Positions 26,340 to 35,779 are shown, numbered from the stretch's first letter. The stretch: DNA of 64,000 nucleotides from a virus (IMGVR_UViG_3300036770_001423:1-64000), one strand, 5' to 3'. A program made the numbers and translations. The notes: generated by a model from the letters alone, not told the origin.

Positions 26340-26981
26340 TTAAACCTCGTTAGTGTTTATGTTTATTAAAATAGGATCAGGGTCAATGAAGTGATCATGT
26401 AGTTCCCCGTTGAGAATGATTTGTACGATATTACCTTCAGAATCAATTTCAAGAACATCTCTGAATGTAATGTCAATAACTATTGTGGATAAATCAACCC
26501 ACTCTGTTTGACGCTGTATCATCCCTCGTTTTACTTCATTAGAAATCTTGAACAATCTACCTCCTGTGAGGTCAGATACTTTATTTCTGAAGTAAGATGT
26601 TGTGAGGGCTTTATGAAGACTTAACGCTATACTATGAACATCGTCTGTCTGTCTTCCGACAAAATCTATTACGAACTTGACAATGTAATCAGTCTCGTAT
26701 AATCTGTTACCATTATCTGCGTACTTTTCATTGACTAGCTCAGCACCACCCCAGAACGAAGCGTTAAGGAAATCAACCAGGCAGTAAGGGTAAGGTAAAT
26801 CAACGGCTGGTTGATTTGTAGATGCTCTATCTGTAGAACGTTTCTTTATTACGGCTGGAACTAATTGTCCAACATTAGAAGATGATTTGATTTGAGCTAA
26901 TCGTGGACCAACAACTTGTTTTACTAAGTTGATAATACCGTTTTGTTGTGTGTTGATATTAAGACTGTTGGTATAACTCAT
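26340..26981 (-). CDS. Tail terminator/neck protein, 213 aa
   Basis: Placed just before the sheath, with content resembling the phage neck terminator (gp12-like) family: IINLVKQVVGPRLAQIKSSS, PYPYCLVDFLNASFWG, and a beta core ending in VDLSTIVIDITFRDVLEIDS. It would cap the tail tube and join it to the head. Its ATG overlaps the previous stop (ATGA). Confidence 0.72.
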   Translation of the reverse strand: MSYTNSLNINTQQNGIINLVKQVVGPRLAQIKSSSNVGQLVPAVIKKRSTDRASTNQPAVDLPYPYCLVDFLNASFWGGAELVNEKYADNGNRLYETDYIVKFVIDFVGRQTDDVHSIALSLHKALTTSYFRNKVSDLTGGRLFKISNEVKRGMIQRQTEWVDLSTIVIDITFRDVLEIDSEGNIVQIILNGELHDHFIDPDPILININTNEV

Positions 26982-27343
26982 AACTTAGTCTTCCTTACCA
27001 ACAAGAATTCTCTGTGGCGAATACGTGGAAGTTGCACTGACCAATTACGCTCTTGAATTACTTTGTATCGCCAACCATCTAACTCCACTTCATCACCGGT
27101 AAAGCCAGTCTTTTCGTTATCTGGCTTTAGTTCTGACTTAGTGAAGAATACTAAGACATCTTCAATCTTAACACCTTCTGGTAATACTTTAGCTACTTCA
27201 CCTTTTTGTACGTTAGGTATTGGTTGCCAGTTACCTGCGACAGTAAATACTTGTTTCTGTGTCACTACAACGTTTCCGTTGTCATCAAGAGCTTGTTCAC
27301 CATAACGTGTAACTTTAACAGAGCTTGTATTAAGTAGTCTCAT
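26978..27343 (-). CDS. Head-tail joining protein, 121 aa
   Basis: Small beta-barrel-like protein with LVFFTKSELKP and a terminal RIRHREFLLVRKTKL. Position and size fit a head completion or stopper protein. The start is ATG 27343, which overlaps the previous stop as ATGA. A TTG eight codons upstream is less likely. Confidence 0.6.
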   Translation of the reverse strand: MRLLNTSSVKVTRYGEQALDDNGNVVVTQKQVFTVAGNWQPIPNVQKGEVAKVLPEGVKIEDVLVFFTKSELKPDNEKTGFTGDEVELDGWRYKVIQERNWSVQLPRIRHREFLLVRKTKL

Positions 27344-27828
27344 AGTGTATGCACCGTTCCTCTCCAACTAACTTTCCAAGCGAAGTTATCAGCTAACTCA
27401 GATGTATCAATCAATGGTGTTTCATTAGTAGTTACCCAGAGGATATCTGGATTACCGAAGATTTCATTAGCGGAATGAACAGCCCACATACCGAACTTGT
27501 CAGCTAAATGGTCATTAGTGAAATTAGGATTATTCACATAATCACACAACCAGCTATTTAATAATTTCTTGAAGCTTCCTGCTTCCATTTGACCTACGAT
27601 TGTGTCTGAGTAGTTATATGATTTCTCAGCACCAAGCACAGGTCGAACATACACACCGACACCATGTTCATGTATACGAATTAATTCAGTGTAATGTAAT
27701 TTGGATGAAGTGTGTATTCCTTGCGACTGGAAATAACCTACTTCAATCTTCTGCCTGTTCAGTTTCTGGAGTTTTGCTACCAGCTTTGCGAGGTTTCCGT
27801 TTCTCTTGAACGTTACTTTGCTCGTCAT
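27340..27828 (-). CDS. Neck/tail completion protein, 162 aa
   Basis: KLQKLNRQKIEVGYFQSQGI followed by LIRIHEHGVGVYVRP resembles minor tail or virion-morphogenesis proteins of the HK97 gp10 type. GGAG lies five bases before the ATG. Its first 86 bases overlap another short ORF in a different frame (27743-27886). Confidence 0.62.
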   Translation of the reverse strand: MTSKVTFKRNGNLAKLVAKLQKLNRQKIEVGYFQSQGIHTSSKLHYTELIRIHEHGVGVYVRPVLGAEKSYNYSDTIVGQMEAGSFKKLLNSWLCDYVNNPNFTNDHLADKFGMWAVHSANEIFGNPDILWVTTNETPLIDTSELADNFAWKVSWRGTVHTL

Positions 27829-27886
27829 CGGTACTCCATTCTTTCACTTCACCAGTAGTGTTATCCACCACTTTAATAATAGCCAT
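27743..27886 (-). CDS. Small charged protein overlapping its neighbour, 47 aa
   Basis: This ORF begins MAIIKVVDNTTGEVKEW and ends in a lysine- and arginine-rich, then acidic tail. GGAG lies eight bases before the ATG, which overlaps the upstream stop (TAATG). Its 3' 86 bases overlap the start of the 162-aa neck gene in another frame. The good initiation signals and coupling favour a real gene. Unknown function. Confidence 0.5.
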   Translation of the reverse strand: MAIIKVVDNTTGEVKEWSTDDEQSNVQEKRKPRKAGSKTPETEQAED

Positions 27887-28311
27887 TACTTAATCTCCAC
27901 CAGACCTCTGCGGGATTGCATAATGTCTGTCCAATCTTGTTGGTCATATCCTGTGAATACATCTTCATCTTCAATAACACGATTACGCTCACTGAGAGAC
28001 ACGCCACCGATATAAATACCAGCACTGTATCGTGAGGTATTAGCTTTAACGAAATCGTCTAGTAATTGCTTGTAGCGCTCATACAGACGTTTGTATTCGA
28101 TTTCAACTTCACCAACTTTCTCTCTATCGGCTCGTGTACTGAATTCTGATTTAAGTGCTTCCATACAAAGAATAGATGCTTTAACAACATCATTATTGTA
28201 TTTAACCAAAGCTGAAGAAATTGCATTGTCGGTGATATACTCACCGGAAGGGTCGCCTATGTTAACCCTCACTTGAGCTAACTCACAGTTAAAGTCTAAA
28301 TCAATTGCCAT
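27886..28311 (-). CDS. Head completion/adaptor protein, 141 aa
   Basis: Helical protein with AQVRVNIGDPSGEYITDNAI and EIEYKRLYERYKQLLDDFVK. It has the size and place of the gp6/DUF-type head-tail adaptor that docks on the portal. It is the first gene after the major capsid gene and its terminator. Confidence 0.68.
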   Translation of the reverse strand: MAIDLDFNCELAQVRVNIGDPSGEYITDNAISSALVKYNNDVVKASILCMEALKSEFSTRADREKVGEVEIEYKRLYERYKQLLDDFVKANTSRYSAGIYIGGVSLSERNRVIEDEDVFTGYDQQDWTDIMQSRRGLVEIK

Positions 28312-28330
28312 CTAATATTGTTCCTGTGAG

Positions 28331-28355
28331 AAAGAAGGGAGGGACAAGCCCTCCC
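28331..28355 (-). terminator. Terminator after the major capsid gene
   Basis: GGGAGGG / CCCTCCC stem with a five-base loop. On the minus strand it is followed by TTCTTT. Confidence 0.7.
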
Positions 28356-28362
28356 GCCCAAA

Positions 28363-29439
28363 TTAAGACTTGGTAGCCTTGATGATTGTCAATGGAGACA
28401 ACAGGTAATCACCAAAGTTACTTTCGTACATGATGTGAGTACCGTTGAATTCATTGTCTGAACGCCATGCGTATTCTGGCAGAGCTACTGTATTTACATA
28501 CTGCATAGTTTCTGCTGGAGCGTAACGACGAGCGAACATACCATCAACGTTAGCTGGCATGATGTATGCTACATCTGGATCGATCAGAGAAGTACCACCA
28601 ATCTTAGCATCGTATTGGATATAAACGATGTCATCAGCACCAACGTACATGCGGTACTGTTGTTGGAAGTTAGCCAGACGTTTCAGCAGAGGGTCTTGAC
28701 CCCACATATCTGTACGGTCTACACGAGCTTGTTCTTCTTTAGGGTGATGCACACGGTCTTTGAAGAAGTTACGACCACACAGAGCAACATAACCAGAAAC
28801 GGTTTGACCATCTAACAGGTTTTCGTTGATTAATGCACGAGCATCTTCACCAACTTCTGCTGGGTACTTAGTAGCATCTGACAGAACGAAGTTAACTGTT
28901 GGACGAGAAGCAGCAGAAGTACCTGCGTATTCAGTATAGAAGTCATACACAGGAGCTGAACCGTTAGGAACGTATGAAGTACCGGTGGTGATCAGGTGGG
29001 CTAAAGCCTTCTCTTGTAACAGAGCGAATGAGCGGCGAATGTCACGAATGTCATTAGCTACCAGACGGTCCATTGAGTCCAGAGTGTCTTTGGTGCCCGG
29101 CACACGGCTACGCAGAGCGTCTTGTGGACGAATGTGCGTTTGAATACCGAATGAAGGGATTTTGAACAGGTGAGTTTTGGAGGTCTCACGAGCGTCATAG
29201 TTGTCACCACGTTCTGAGTATGATTTGTCAGAAGGCAGAGTGACACGCATGATCTTAGAGTCATGTTCCCAAGTATGGGTATTCATGTACTCAACATCTA
29301 AGTTAATCAGCTGAGTCAGCAGGTTAGGGATGTTAGGGCTGTTCTCTAACAGAGTGCTTGAGAAGTCGTGCAGACTGTTCAAGTTACCCAGATCACGAGT
29401 TACAGATTTTTGAATTTGAAAACGACCGAATTGAGCCAT
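28363..29439 (-). CDS. Major capsid protein (family E type), 358 aa
   Basis: HK97-fold coat protein of the phage capsid E type. It has NLLTQLINLDVEYMNTHTWE near the start, RPQDALRSRVPGTKD with helices, GRNFFKDRVHHPKEEQ in the A domain, and IMPANVDGMFARRYAPAETM before the C-terminus. It lies after the scaffold and decoration genes, as usual. AAGGATTCC precedes the ATG. Confidence 0.88.
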   Translation of the reverse strand: MAQFGRFQIQKSVTRDLGNLNSLHDFSSTLLENSPNIPNLLTQLINLDVEYMNTHTWEHDSKIMRVTLPSDKSYSERGDNYDARETSKTHLFKIPSFGIQTHIRPQDALRSRVPGTKDTLDSMDRLVANDIRDIRRSFALLQEKALAHLITTGTSYVPNGSAPVYDFYTEYAGTSAASRPTVNFVLSDATKYPAEVGEDARALINENLLDGQTVSGYVALCGRNFFKDRVHHPKEEQARVDRTDMWGQDPLLKRLANFQQQYRMYVGADDIVYIQYDAKIGGTSLIDPDVAYIMPANVDGMFARRYAPAETMQYVNTVALPEYAWRSDNEFNGTHIMYESNFGDYLLSPLTIIKATKS

Positions 29440-29467
29440 TATTTGGAATCCTTATTGAGAAATAATA

Positions 29468-29485
29468 ACGGCTATTAAACGCCGT
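29468..29485 (-). terminator. Weak terminator-like hairpin before the capsid gene
   Basis: ACGGC / GCCGT stem overlapping the stop of the decoration gene, followed on the minus strand by TTATTATT. Low stability; it may only stabilise the 3' end. Confidence 0.35.
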
Positions 29486-29969
29486 AGTAAGCAGAGGTAA
29501 CAGCGCCAGCAACGTTCTTAACGGCAACGCCTTGTTTTTCTAATTGTGCAGACACTGAAGCGATTTTAGCTGCGTTTAAACCAGCATCCCAACGCAGACC
29601 AGATTTCTTAACAGAAGCAGGGCCACGGAATAACAGAACTACTTTGTCACCAGCAGTAGTAACAGATACGTCACCACGAACATCACCCAGAGCATCAAAG
29701 CCAACTACAACACCAAATTTAGCGCCGTTAGCTACTGAGCCATCTTGTGCTGGAACGTTGATTGCGTCACCAGTGAAGTCACCAGCAACGATTTGGCGGT
29801 AGGCTGACAGTGAGTTATCCCACATAACCACTTGACCAACACGGTAAGTTTTAGTAGAAGCTTCATCAACAGAAACGTTGTGCTGATAGTTAAAGTTTTC
29901 TACAACAGGGAAGTTGTCCTGCATCAGAACATCTGACAGAACTGGACTAGAAGTTGCAATAACAGTCAT
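29475..29969 (-). CDS. Head decoration/capsid-stabilising protein, 164 aa
   Basis: Beta-rich protein (KTYRVGQVVMWDNSLSAYR, AKFGVVVGFDALGDV, DKVVLLFRGPASVKKSGLRW) between scaffold and capsid. This is the place and look of the lambda D-like decoration family. AAGGATAAAC precedes the ATG. Confidence 0.72.
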   Translation of the reverse strand: MTVIATSSPVLSDVLMQDNFPVVENFNYQHNVSVDEASTKTYRVGQVVMWDNSLSAYRQIVAGDFTGDAINVPAQDGSVANGAKFGVVVGFDALGDVRGDVSVTTAGDKVVLLFRGPASVKKSGLRWDAGLNAAKIASVSAQLEKQGVAVKNVAGAVTSAYYGV

Positions 29970-29988
29970 TATTGTTTATCCTTTATAA

Positions 29989-30927
29989 TTAGTAAGGTTT
30001 GTTTAATTCTGCTGCGAATGCAGCTTTCTTGATTTGTTCTGGAGACACTTCATCACCAGTGGTGGTTTCTTGGAACAGGTCAGATTTTTCTACCAGTTCT
30101 TTTTTAGCTTGCAGAGATTTAATCACTACTTCAGCAGCTTCTGGGCTAGTGGCTTTCATTACAAATAATGATTTAGCAACAGCGGGCAGTTCTTCAGCAG
30201 ATACTAAGTCTTTCAGAGTTTCTTGGAATGCTTCAAATTCAGCAGCTTCTTTTTCTTCTTTAGCTTTCTGTACTTGAGTACGCAGTTCGGCAACTTCCAC
30301 TTCCAGAGCAGATTTCTCAACTTTGAGTTGAGTAGCTTCTGCTACGGCAGCTTCGTGAGCTTGCTCGACTTGTTCTAATTGCTCGTAGCGAGCTTTTTCT
30401 ACTTGGATTTTCAAGGGGTCTTCCTCGTTTTGTTGTTGTAAAGATTTCTCGATTTGAGACTGGATAGTAGTGATAGCAATAAAATCTTCATCACTAATTG
30501 TTTGGTTCGGGTTCTCGCTAAGAGACTTCATAATGGTGAATTGAGCTACACGCTCTGTGATCCACTTCTCATGTTCTTTCTCCCAATCGTATTCACCATC
30601 AGAAGATTCACGTTCAGCTTTAGCTGCTTCAAACTCTGTTTCAAAACCTAACAGCTTTGTAAGGGTTTCTGCATCAGAACTCCACATATCAAAGAACTTA
30701 CGTAAGAATTCTTCCATTGACATTGTTACAGTAATCTGTTCTAATGCTTTCTGTACTTTCACTACGTCAGTTGGTTGGATACCGGAGTTAGTAGATTTTG
30801 TTACTAATACAGAATATCCGCAGGCACTTCCGCCTTGGTCTTTTGATACCAGAGCTACATGAGCACCATTAGTATCAAAGTCGAAATTGAAAAGCTTACG
30901 CTTTGCTTTTTGTTTGCTAATTGTCAT
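29989..30927 (-). CDS. Scaffolding protein, coiled coil, 312 aa
   Basis: The central ~120 residues (from QVEKARYEQLEQVEQAHEAA) are a long charged coiled coil, flanked by globular ends, directly before decoration and capsid genes. That fits a capsid scaffold that is digested by the upstream protease. Its ATG overlaps the protease stop (ATGA). Confidence 0.78.
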   Translation of the reverse strand: MTISKQKAKRKLFNFDFDTNGAHVALVSKDQGGSACGYSVLVTKSTNSGIQPTDVVKVQKALEQITVTMSMEEFLRKFFDMWSSDAETLTKLLGFETEFEAAKAERESSDGEYDWEKEHEKWITERVAQFTIMKSLSENPNQTISDEDFIAITTIQSQIEKSLQQQNEEDPLKIQVEKARYEQLEQVEQAHEAAVAEATQLKVEKSALEVEVAELRTQVQKAKEEKEAAEFEAFQETLKDLVSAEELPAVAKSLFVMKATSPEAAEVVIKSLQAKKELVEKSDLFQETTTGDEVSPEQIKKAAFAAELNKPY

Positions 30928-31448
30928 TTAATATCCTGCCCGTAAGCTTCACAATAAACGCTCAAGCCTGTGAACGTACCATCCTTCACTTTAGGCCAAA
31001 TTACATCTTCAGATAATTCATCTGGCTCAGGGAAGTACCACTCTTGTAGCCAAGTGTTCTTGCGAATAGTCACTTGTTCACCTTCTGGATTCTCGATAAC
31101 AAATTCAACAGGAGAAGTGTAAGATTGCTCAATCACAGCTAAGTCAGAATCAAGCATTACACTGTGCATCAGATTAGCTTTCATGCAGTGAACGTTAAAT
31201 GAGCGACAAGCTTCGATAACGTCTTGGTCTGAGTAAGTATCACCGTGTAGGTCTTCAGTCTCTGTAGCGTCTTGTGGGGCCAATACAACCATCAACGCTC
31301 GACGTTCTTCTACATCTACAGACTTACGTACTTGAACACCCTCTGGTGTGGTGACATCACTCTCAATAACTTGCTTATGGTTTTCACTATCACCGATAGC
31401 CATGTCCAACAAGTCAAGGAACATCTTCTTTAATTTTTCTTTGTTCAT
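30924..31448 (-). CDS. Prohead protease, XkdF-like, 174 aa
   Basis: Resembles the XkdF serine protease domain: VVLAPQDATETEDLHGDTYS, then DVIEACRSFNVHCMKANLMH containing the likely catalytic His, then AVIEQSYTSPVEFVIENPEG and TFTGLSVYCEA. It would mature the prohead. It sits between the portal and scaffold, as in Mu/SPP1-like orders, but is separated from the portal by a homing endonuclease gene. Confidence 0.78.
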   Translation of the reverse strand: MNKEKLKKMFLDLLDMAIGDSENHKQVIESDVTTPEGVQVRKSVDVEERRALMVVLAPQDATETEDLHGDTYSDQDVIEACRSFNVHCMKANLMHSVMLDSDLAVIEQSYTSPVEFVIENPEGEQVTIRKNTWLQEWYFPEPDELSEDVIWPKVKDGTFTGLSVYCEAYGQDIK

Positions 31449-32354
31449 CTATGTGCTGTTCTCATTTTGCTGGGACTTGACCCACTCAGTGGCTTGCCTA
31501 AAAGCTTCTTCTTCACCAAGCCTATACACATTGAATGTTTTGCGTTTTTTATTTCCGCACATCATTTTGTACGCAACGTAGTGACCTTTTTTATTTAAAT
31601 GGACATTCATTGCCTCTGTTTTTGTGTACCTTGCTGGTTTTGTTTTATCATACTTCCCAAATCGTACAAGGTAATGGTATATAAAATCTTGAAGTTCGGA
31701 GTCTTGTGTTGGGTCATACCCTTCAGAAAAGCGTCTGAATAGTGCCTTATAATTAGTTGACCTGTTCAAATTCAGTGCATTACTTATACGATAATGTTTA
31801 TACCCTTTCTTATAAAGATGGTATATATCGTTGGCGAGGGACAACACATCCTTATTAGAGTAGGGAGAGTTGATTAGGCTGAAAGATTTCATCACCTCCG
31901 ACCTAGCAACCCTCTCTGTTTCTGGAACATCCCTATTCTTCAGCTTTTCAACCATATGTGATGTGTCTACAGGTATTCCTCTTCTCATTGCAGATACTAC
32001 TGATTTTTGCTTGTCGGTTTGTGGCCTACCTAGCCTACCATTCAGTCCACCACCGACACAAATATTCCATCCAATTAGAGGAGCTGGTCTTAGTTTATTC
32101 TCTAACCATCTGGCGTAATCAAGATCACATTCACACAGGACAACTAACTCAATGTCGTCCCCATATTTAACCATTGCTCTATGAACTATGCCAATAGAAC
32201 TGGCTTTTTGCTTTTCGCCATTTTTCAGTTTCTTAGCAACTCGAAGATGCGTTGAGTACCTTCGCTTTACACTACCAGATGTTATACCAACATAACCTTC
32301 TGTATTTATATCAGTATGGTCTTTGTGTTTTATCCAGTATACAAAAGAACTCAT
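31449..32354 (-). CDS. Free-standing GIY-YIG homing endonuclease, 301 aa
   Basis: The N-terminus has the GIY-YIG core (VYWIKH then GYVGITSGSVKRRYSTH, with E at LENKLRP), a linker with helix-turn-helix-like segments, and a C-terminal AP2-type DNA-binding segment (GHYVAYKMMCGNKKRKTF). It sits between portal and protease, its ATG overlapping the portal stop and its stop touching the protease ATG. So it entered without breaking either gene. Confidence 0.82.
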   Translation of the reverse strand: MSSFVYWIKHKDHTDINTEGYVGITSGSVKRRYSTHLRVAKKLKNGEKQKASSIGIVHRAMVKYGDDIELVVLCECDLDYARWLENKLRPAPLIGWNICVGGGLNGRLGRPQTDKQKSVVSAMRRGIPVDTSHMVEKLKNRDVPETERVARSEVMKSFSLINSPYSNKDVLSLANDIYHLYKKGYKHYRISNALNLNRSTNYKALFRRFSEGYDPTQDSELQDFIYHYLVRFGKYDKTKPARYTKTEAMNVHLNKKGHYVAYKMMCGNKKRKTFNVYRLGEEEAFRQATEWVKSQQNENST

Positions 32355-33871
32355 CCTTTGTTTTCCATATTCAAACTGCTGTTATTCTTACCAGCAGCAC
32401 CAGTGCCGTTACCCATACCTTCGACCATGCCGTCACCACTGCGAGTAGTCATGTCACTAAGCTTCTCAATGATTTCATCTTCATCAAGCTTCTCAATCTC
32501 TGTAGTGTCATAACCACACTTACGCCACAGTTGAACAAGCATTGCTTTGTCTCGTGGGAATAAGCCTGTAGCGCCTAAGCGTTGACCAGCTTTAGAAGCT
32601 TCTTCAGCATCAGCTTCATCCAGCTCACCAAACGTCATCACTGGCATATCATCTTCTTCAAGCTTAAGCTCATTAATGTCTGCAAGAGACTTAACAAACT
32701 CACGCTCAAATACTGTTTTGATATACATCAGCATACGTTCCATGTAGAAAGCATGGACACTGCGACTACTATCTGATAGACTATGTGAACCTGTATCGCC
32801 TTGACCAACCAGAAGGAAGGAAGCGCCTAATACGTTAAGAATGTCTTTCTTACGAGCTTCAATTAGTTCAGAGGTTTTATAGGCTTTACTACCACCGTCA
32901 ACACCTTTCAGTTCAACATCATAAACGTATTTACCGTTACCTGTTTCACCGTGTGTATCAGAGCCTAAGAGGATATATGTTTGATCGCCAGCATGAATAG
33001 CAGCAGCATTCTTTTGTAATGCTTTTAATGTGGCAGCTTCAAGACTATTTTCATCTTCAGCAGCTTTATTGATATGATCATTCGGAACACGTAATACAAG
33101 GACACCACCCAAGTCCTTGCTCACCCCAACAACCTCATAGCTTGTAATCATTTCAAGCTCTTTCCAAGATTTGAAGCAGTCGTATAGATCTGATTTACCT
33201 TGGGGGTTGTTGCCTGTACTATTCCAACTGAACAACATAAACTTTTCTCTACGAACAAATTTATCTGTTAAGTTTTGTACAGTGAAAGGGTTAATATTGC
33301 TTTGTCCAATGACTGTAGCTGGCATCCATTGATATAAACCAACTAAGTCTCGCTTCAATACAGCATCATCAAACACCCACTCACGAACACTCTTTTGAGC
33401 GCGAGGAGCAAGCTTTGCATATTTGTATTTATATTTACCAGACCATTTAATACTATCATTCTTTGCGAAGACTTTCTCAAGCCAAGCAAATCCGTATTTA
33501 CGGAATGTGATAATATTTGTGATGGCATCATACCAACTGTTACCGACAAAGTTCTTAATGTTCCAGTTTAAGAAGGCAGCAAAGTCTTTTGACTCTTGAC
33601 TTCCCGATACACCTGCGATAAACTTTGTAGCAAGTAGGGACTTGGTGAGGAATACTTCTCCAGCAGTTAATCCTTGACTAACAGCAGAAGTAGAAGCCAT
33701 CTTATCATATGTGGTGAGGCTATGAGGAAACTGCAATTCTTTCTTAGCAGATTCTTCGATGTAGCCACCGATGGCTTTTAGATATGGATTGCCGATCTCT
33801 CCTAAGCGAAGACGACTGTCTGAGCTAGAGGGATTAGATTCAGCTTTCTCAATTTGAATTGTTTCTGACAT
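32351..33871 (-). CDS. Portal protein (DUF935/Mu gp29-like), 506 aa
   Basis: Forms the dodecameric DNA gate. Features: KMASTSAVSQGLTAGEVFLT, NIKNFVGNSWYDAITNIITF and RKYGFAWLEKVF, a segment typical of DUF935 portals, then RREKFMLFSWNSTGNNPQGK and SDLYDCFKSWKELEM. The acidic C-terminus ends in a glycine/asparagine tail. It is directly downstream of the large terminase. Confidence 0.85.
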   Translation of the reverse strand: MSETIQIEKAESNPSSSDSRLRLGEIGNPYLKAIGGYIEESAKKELQFPHSLTTYDKMASTSAVSQGLTAGEVFLTKSLLATKFIAGVSGSQESKDFAAFLNWNIKNFVGNSWYDAITNIITFRKYGFAWLEKVFAKNDSIKWSGKYKYKYAKLAPRAQKSVREWVFDDAVLKRDLVGLYQWMPATVIGQSNINPFTVQNLTDKFVRREKFMLFSWNSTGNNPQGKSDLYDCFKSWKELEMITSYEVVGVSKDLGGVLVLRVPNDHINKAAEDENSLEAATLKALQKNAAAIHAGDQTYILLGSDTHGETGNGKYVYDVELKGVDGGSKAYKTSELIEARKKDILNVLGASFLLVGQGDTGSHSLSDSSRSVHAFYMERMLMYIKTVFEREFVKSLADINELKLEEDDMPVMTFGELDEADAEEASKAGQRLGATGLFPRDKAMLVQLWRKCGYDTTEIEKLDEDEIIEKLSDMTTRSGDGMVEGMGNGTGAAGKNNSSLNMENKG

Positions 33872-33883
33872 TATCCCCTCAGA

Positions 33884-34987
33884 TTATGAATTAAGGTCAT
33901 ATTGCGCTTTGATTGTGGGATCGTTGAGAGCGGTTAGTTTTGGGACTGTGTAGGTTTTGATTGTATTCAATGCGTTTAGGGCTGAGGCTGCGCAGTCGGC
34001 TACGTCATCCTTGTACCGCTTTGTGCTACGCTCCCCTGAAAACTGTTCTAGACTTTGTAGATAAAATTCCAGTGTCGCAGCATCAAATGTGCTTGCTACA
34101 ATCTTGACTAGACCATTCTCACAAGCAGAAGCAAAAGGAGCAAACTTTGTCATCTTAGATTTGTTACTCGGCATAGGATCTGCTTTAACAACATAACCTT
34201 TACCTATTAATTTCTTAGAAGACTCAATGAACTCATACTTACCTGCCGCAGAAGGATCTTTTGGAAAGATTATTGTAACATCAGTGCCGTCATGTGCTGC
34301 TTGTAGCTCTATGAGGTTATCTCGCTCACCTACAGTCTTTCTAACTACTCCGAGAACTTTACTGTCTGGATCTTTAAAACTTGGGTGAAAGTCGCCAAAG
34401 ATATAGTAATAACCCTCTTTATCTTTAGCCATACCTATCTGTGCTGTGTAGTCTGGACTTGGTTCTTTGTCTGAAGGCGCAGTTCCTGCTTTATCATAAG
34501 CCCTAACGCATTTTGCACCAAGAGGAATCTTGTCAGCAATAGCACACCACTTTCTATCGAAGTACAAGCTATTAGAAGGGCGTACTTTCCAGTTACCATC
34601 CAACAATCTCGCTCTGTCGATAGGGTTCAAACCTTCCAACCATGCTAAATAATCAGGGTTCTGTTCTAGCATCTTAGGGTTGTCCCTAATTGTGCTACCG
34701 ATAAAACTGAAACTGATTGGTTTTACGTTATCACCATATGTAGCTTTTAATTCTTCTGGCGTATCTGCCCAGAAGTATTGACCGCCTTGTAAAATGAACC
34801 AGCGTATTACACCAGCCCTTTCTTCGATAGGGAAACCTTCGTCATCTAACCACCAAGAAATCATCTCTGCTATCTTGTGGTCGGGATCAGGGTTGCAACT
34901 GATCACCATTCGTGAAGGGTATTTGGACTCGGAACGCATCCGAGACATCAGATATTCTATTTGTGACCAATCGAATTGCGTACCTTC
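33884..34987 (-). CDS. terL: Terminase large subunit, exon 3
   Basis: C-terminal 367 residues. It begins EGTQFDWSQIEYLMSRMRSE, so the Walker B glutamate (FIAFD-E) is the first codon. VISCNPDP is the coupling motif III region. The nuclease domain carries VRAYDKAGTAP (first acidic residue), DGTDVTIIFPKD and KYKDDVADCAA (RYKDDVADC). The TTG at 34999 used by an intron-blind call lies within the intron. Confidence 0.92.
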   Translation of the reverse strand, partial: EGTQFDWSQIEYLMSRMRSESKYPSRMVISCNPDPDHKIAEMISWWLDDEGFPIEERAGVIRWFILQGGQYFWADTPEELKATYGDNVKPISFSFIGSTIRDNPKMLEQNPDYLAWLEGLNPIDRARLLDGNWKVRPSNSLYFDRKWCAIADKIPLGAKCVRAYDKAGTAPSDKEPSPDYTAQIGMAKDKEGYYYIFGDFHPSFKDPDSKVLGVVRKTVGERDNLIELQAAHDGTDVTIIFPKDPSAAGKYEFIESSKKLIGKGYVVKADPMPSNKSKMTKFAPFASACENGLVKIVASTFDAATLEFYLQSLEQFSGERSTKRYKDDVADCAASALNALNTIKTYTVPKLTALNDPTIKAQYDLNS

Positions 34988-35237
34988 CGAAGTGTTCAAT
35001 AAGGTTCGTTAATCCTTACCAGCAGCACTACCTGCTTCTGCATGTCGCCATGCAGACCTGACTATATCATCACCCCATTAGGGTGTCTCCCGTTTCCACT
35101 CACTTGAGTGTACGCCTTTCGGCTAGTCGATGAACGTTCTCCGTTAGGAGCTTCGCTGCTGATTGTCTCTGTGAGAGTTCCCAGCAATTAGAGAGATTAT
35201 TCGACACATATTACTACGTGAAGCGACTATTTTACAA
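34988..35237 (-). ncRNA. Group I intron 2 of terL (at Walker B)
   Basis: 250-nt intron without ORF. The 5' exon ends GCGTTCGAT and the intron ends in G (34988). Joining gives FIAFDEGTQF. The core is visible on the minus strand: AATTGCTGGGAACTCTC (P4-P6) and GATATAGTCAGG (P7) followed by TCTGCATGGCGACATGCAG (P8), almost the same as in the tape-measure intron. Confidence 0.88.
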
Positions 35238-35537
35238 ATCGAACGCAATGAATGTATACTGTAAGCCTTGGTGATTGTACTTGTCTTTTTCTGTCTCCAT
35301 GTGAGACCATTTCATTTTAAAACCAGTAGGAAACTTAGCTTCTAATGAATGCTCTGACATACGAGGACGGAGTTCTGTGGGTAGCTGCATATACATATTA
35401 CGTGCAGTATCAAATACGCCACCAAGACCTTTGATTTGAACTGTTGTTCTGCGGAATACAATTGCGTTTGCTTTTGGGTCATCTACATAAAGCAAAGGGA
35501 GCATTTGTAATAGGAAACTTTTGCCGGAACCGGCTGC
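35238..35537 (-). CDS. terL: Terminase large subunit, exon 2
   Basis: This 100-codon middle exon runs from AAGSGKSFLLQMLPLLYVDD (rest of Walker A) through VFRRTTVQIKGLGGVFDTAR to QYTFIAFD, the Walker B strand lacking only its glutamate. Group I introns border both sides. Confidence 0.92.
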
Positions 35538-35779
35538 CAAATATTATGTAGTCGCTACACTACTCTGCCTTTTCAAGCAGGATCGGGTCATATCTTCATC
35601 CCAGAGGGAGTCTACCGTTTCGGATAATCAATCGCTTATTACCCTACGCCCTGACAAGGGCTGACCTCCACACACGCCATTACGCTTGGCTCGGTATTAG
35701 CATAGAGCGTAGCCCCTTAGCTTTCACCGAATTAGATAGATTCTTAGATACACATTACTGTGTTCTGTGGCGCAAGTTC
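35538..35779 (-). ncRNA. Group I intron 1 of terL (at Walker A)
   Basis: 242-nt intron without ORF. The 5' exon ends ATGGGTGGT and the intron ends in G (35538). Joining gives LIMGG-AAGSGKS. P3/P4-like CTAATTCGGTGAAAGC pairs with AATACCGAG, and a P7-like GAAGATATGACCC is visible on the minus strand. The core differs from the other three introns. Confidence 0.85.
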
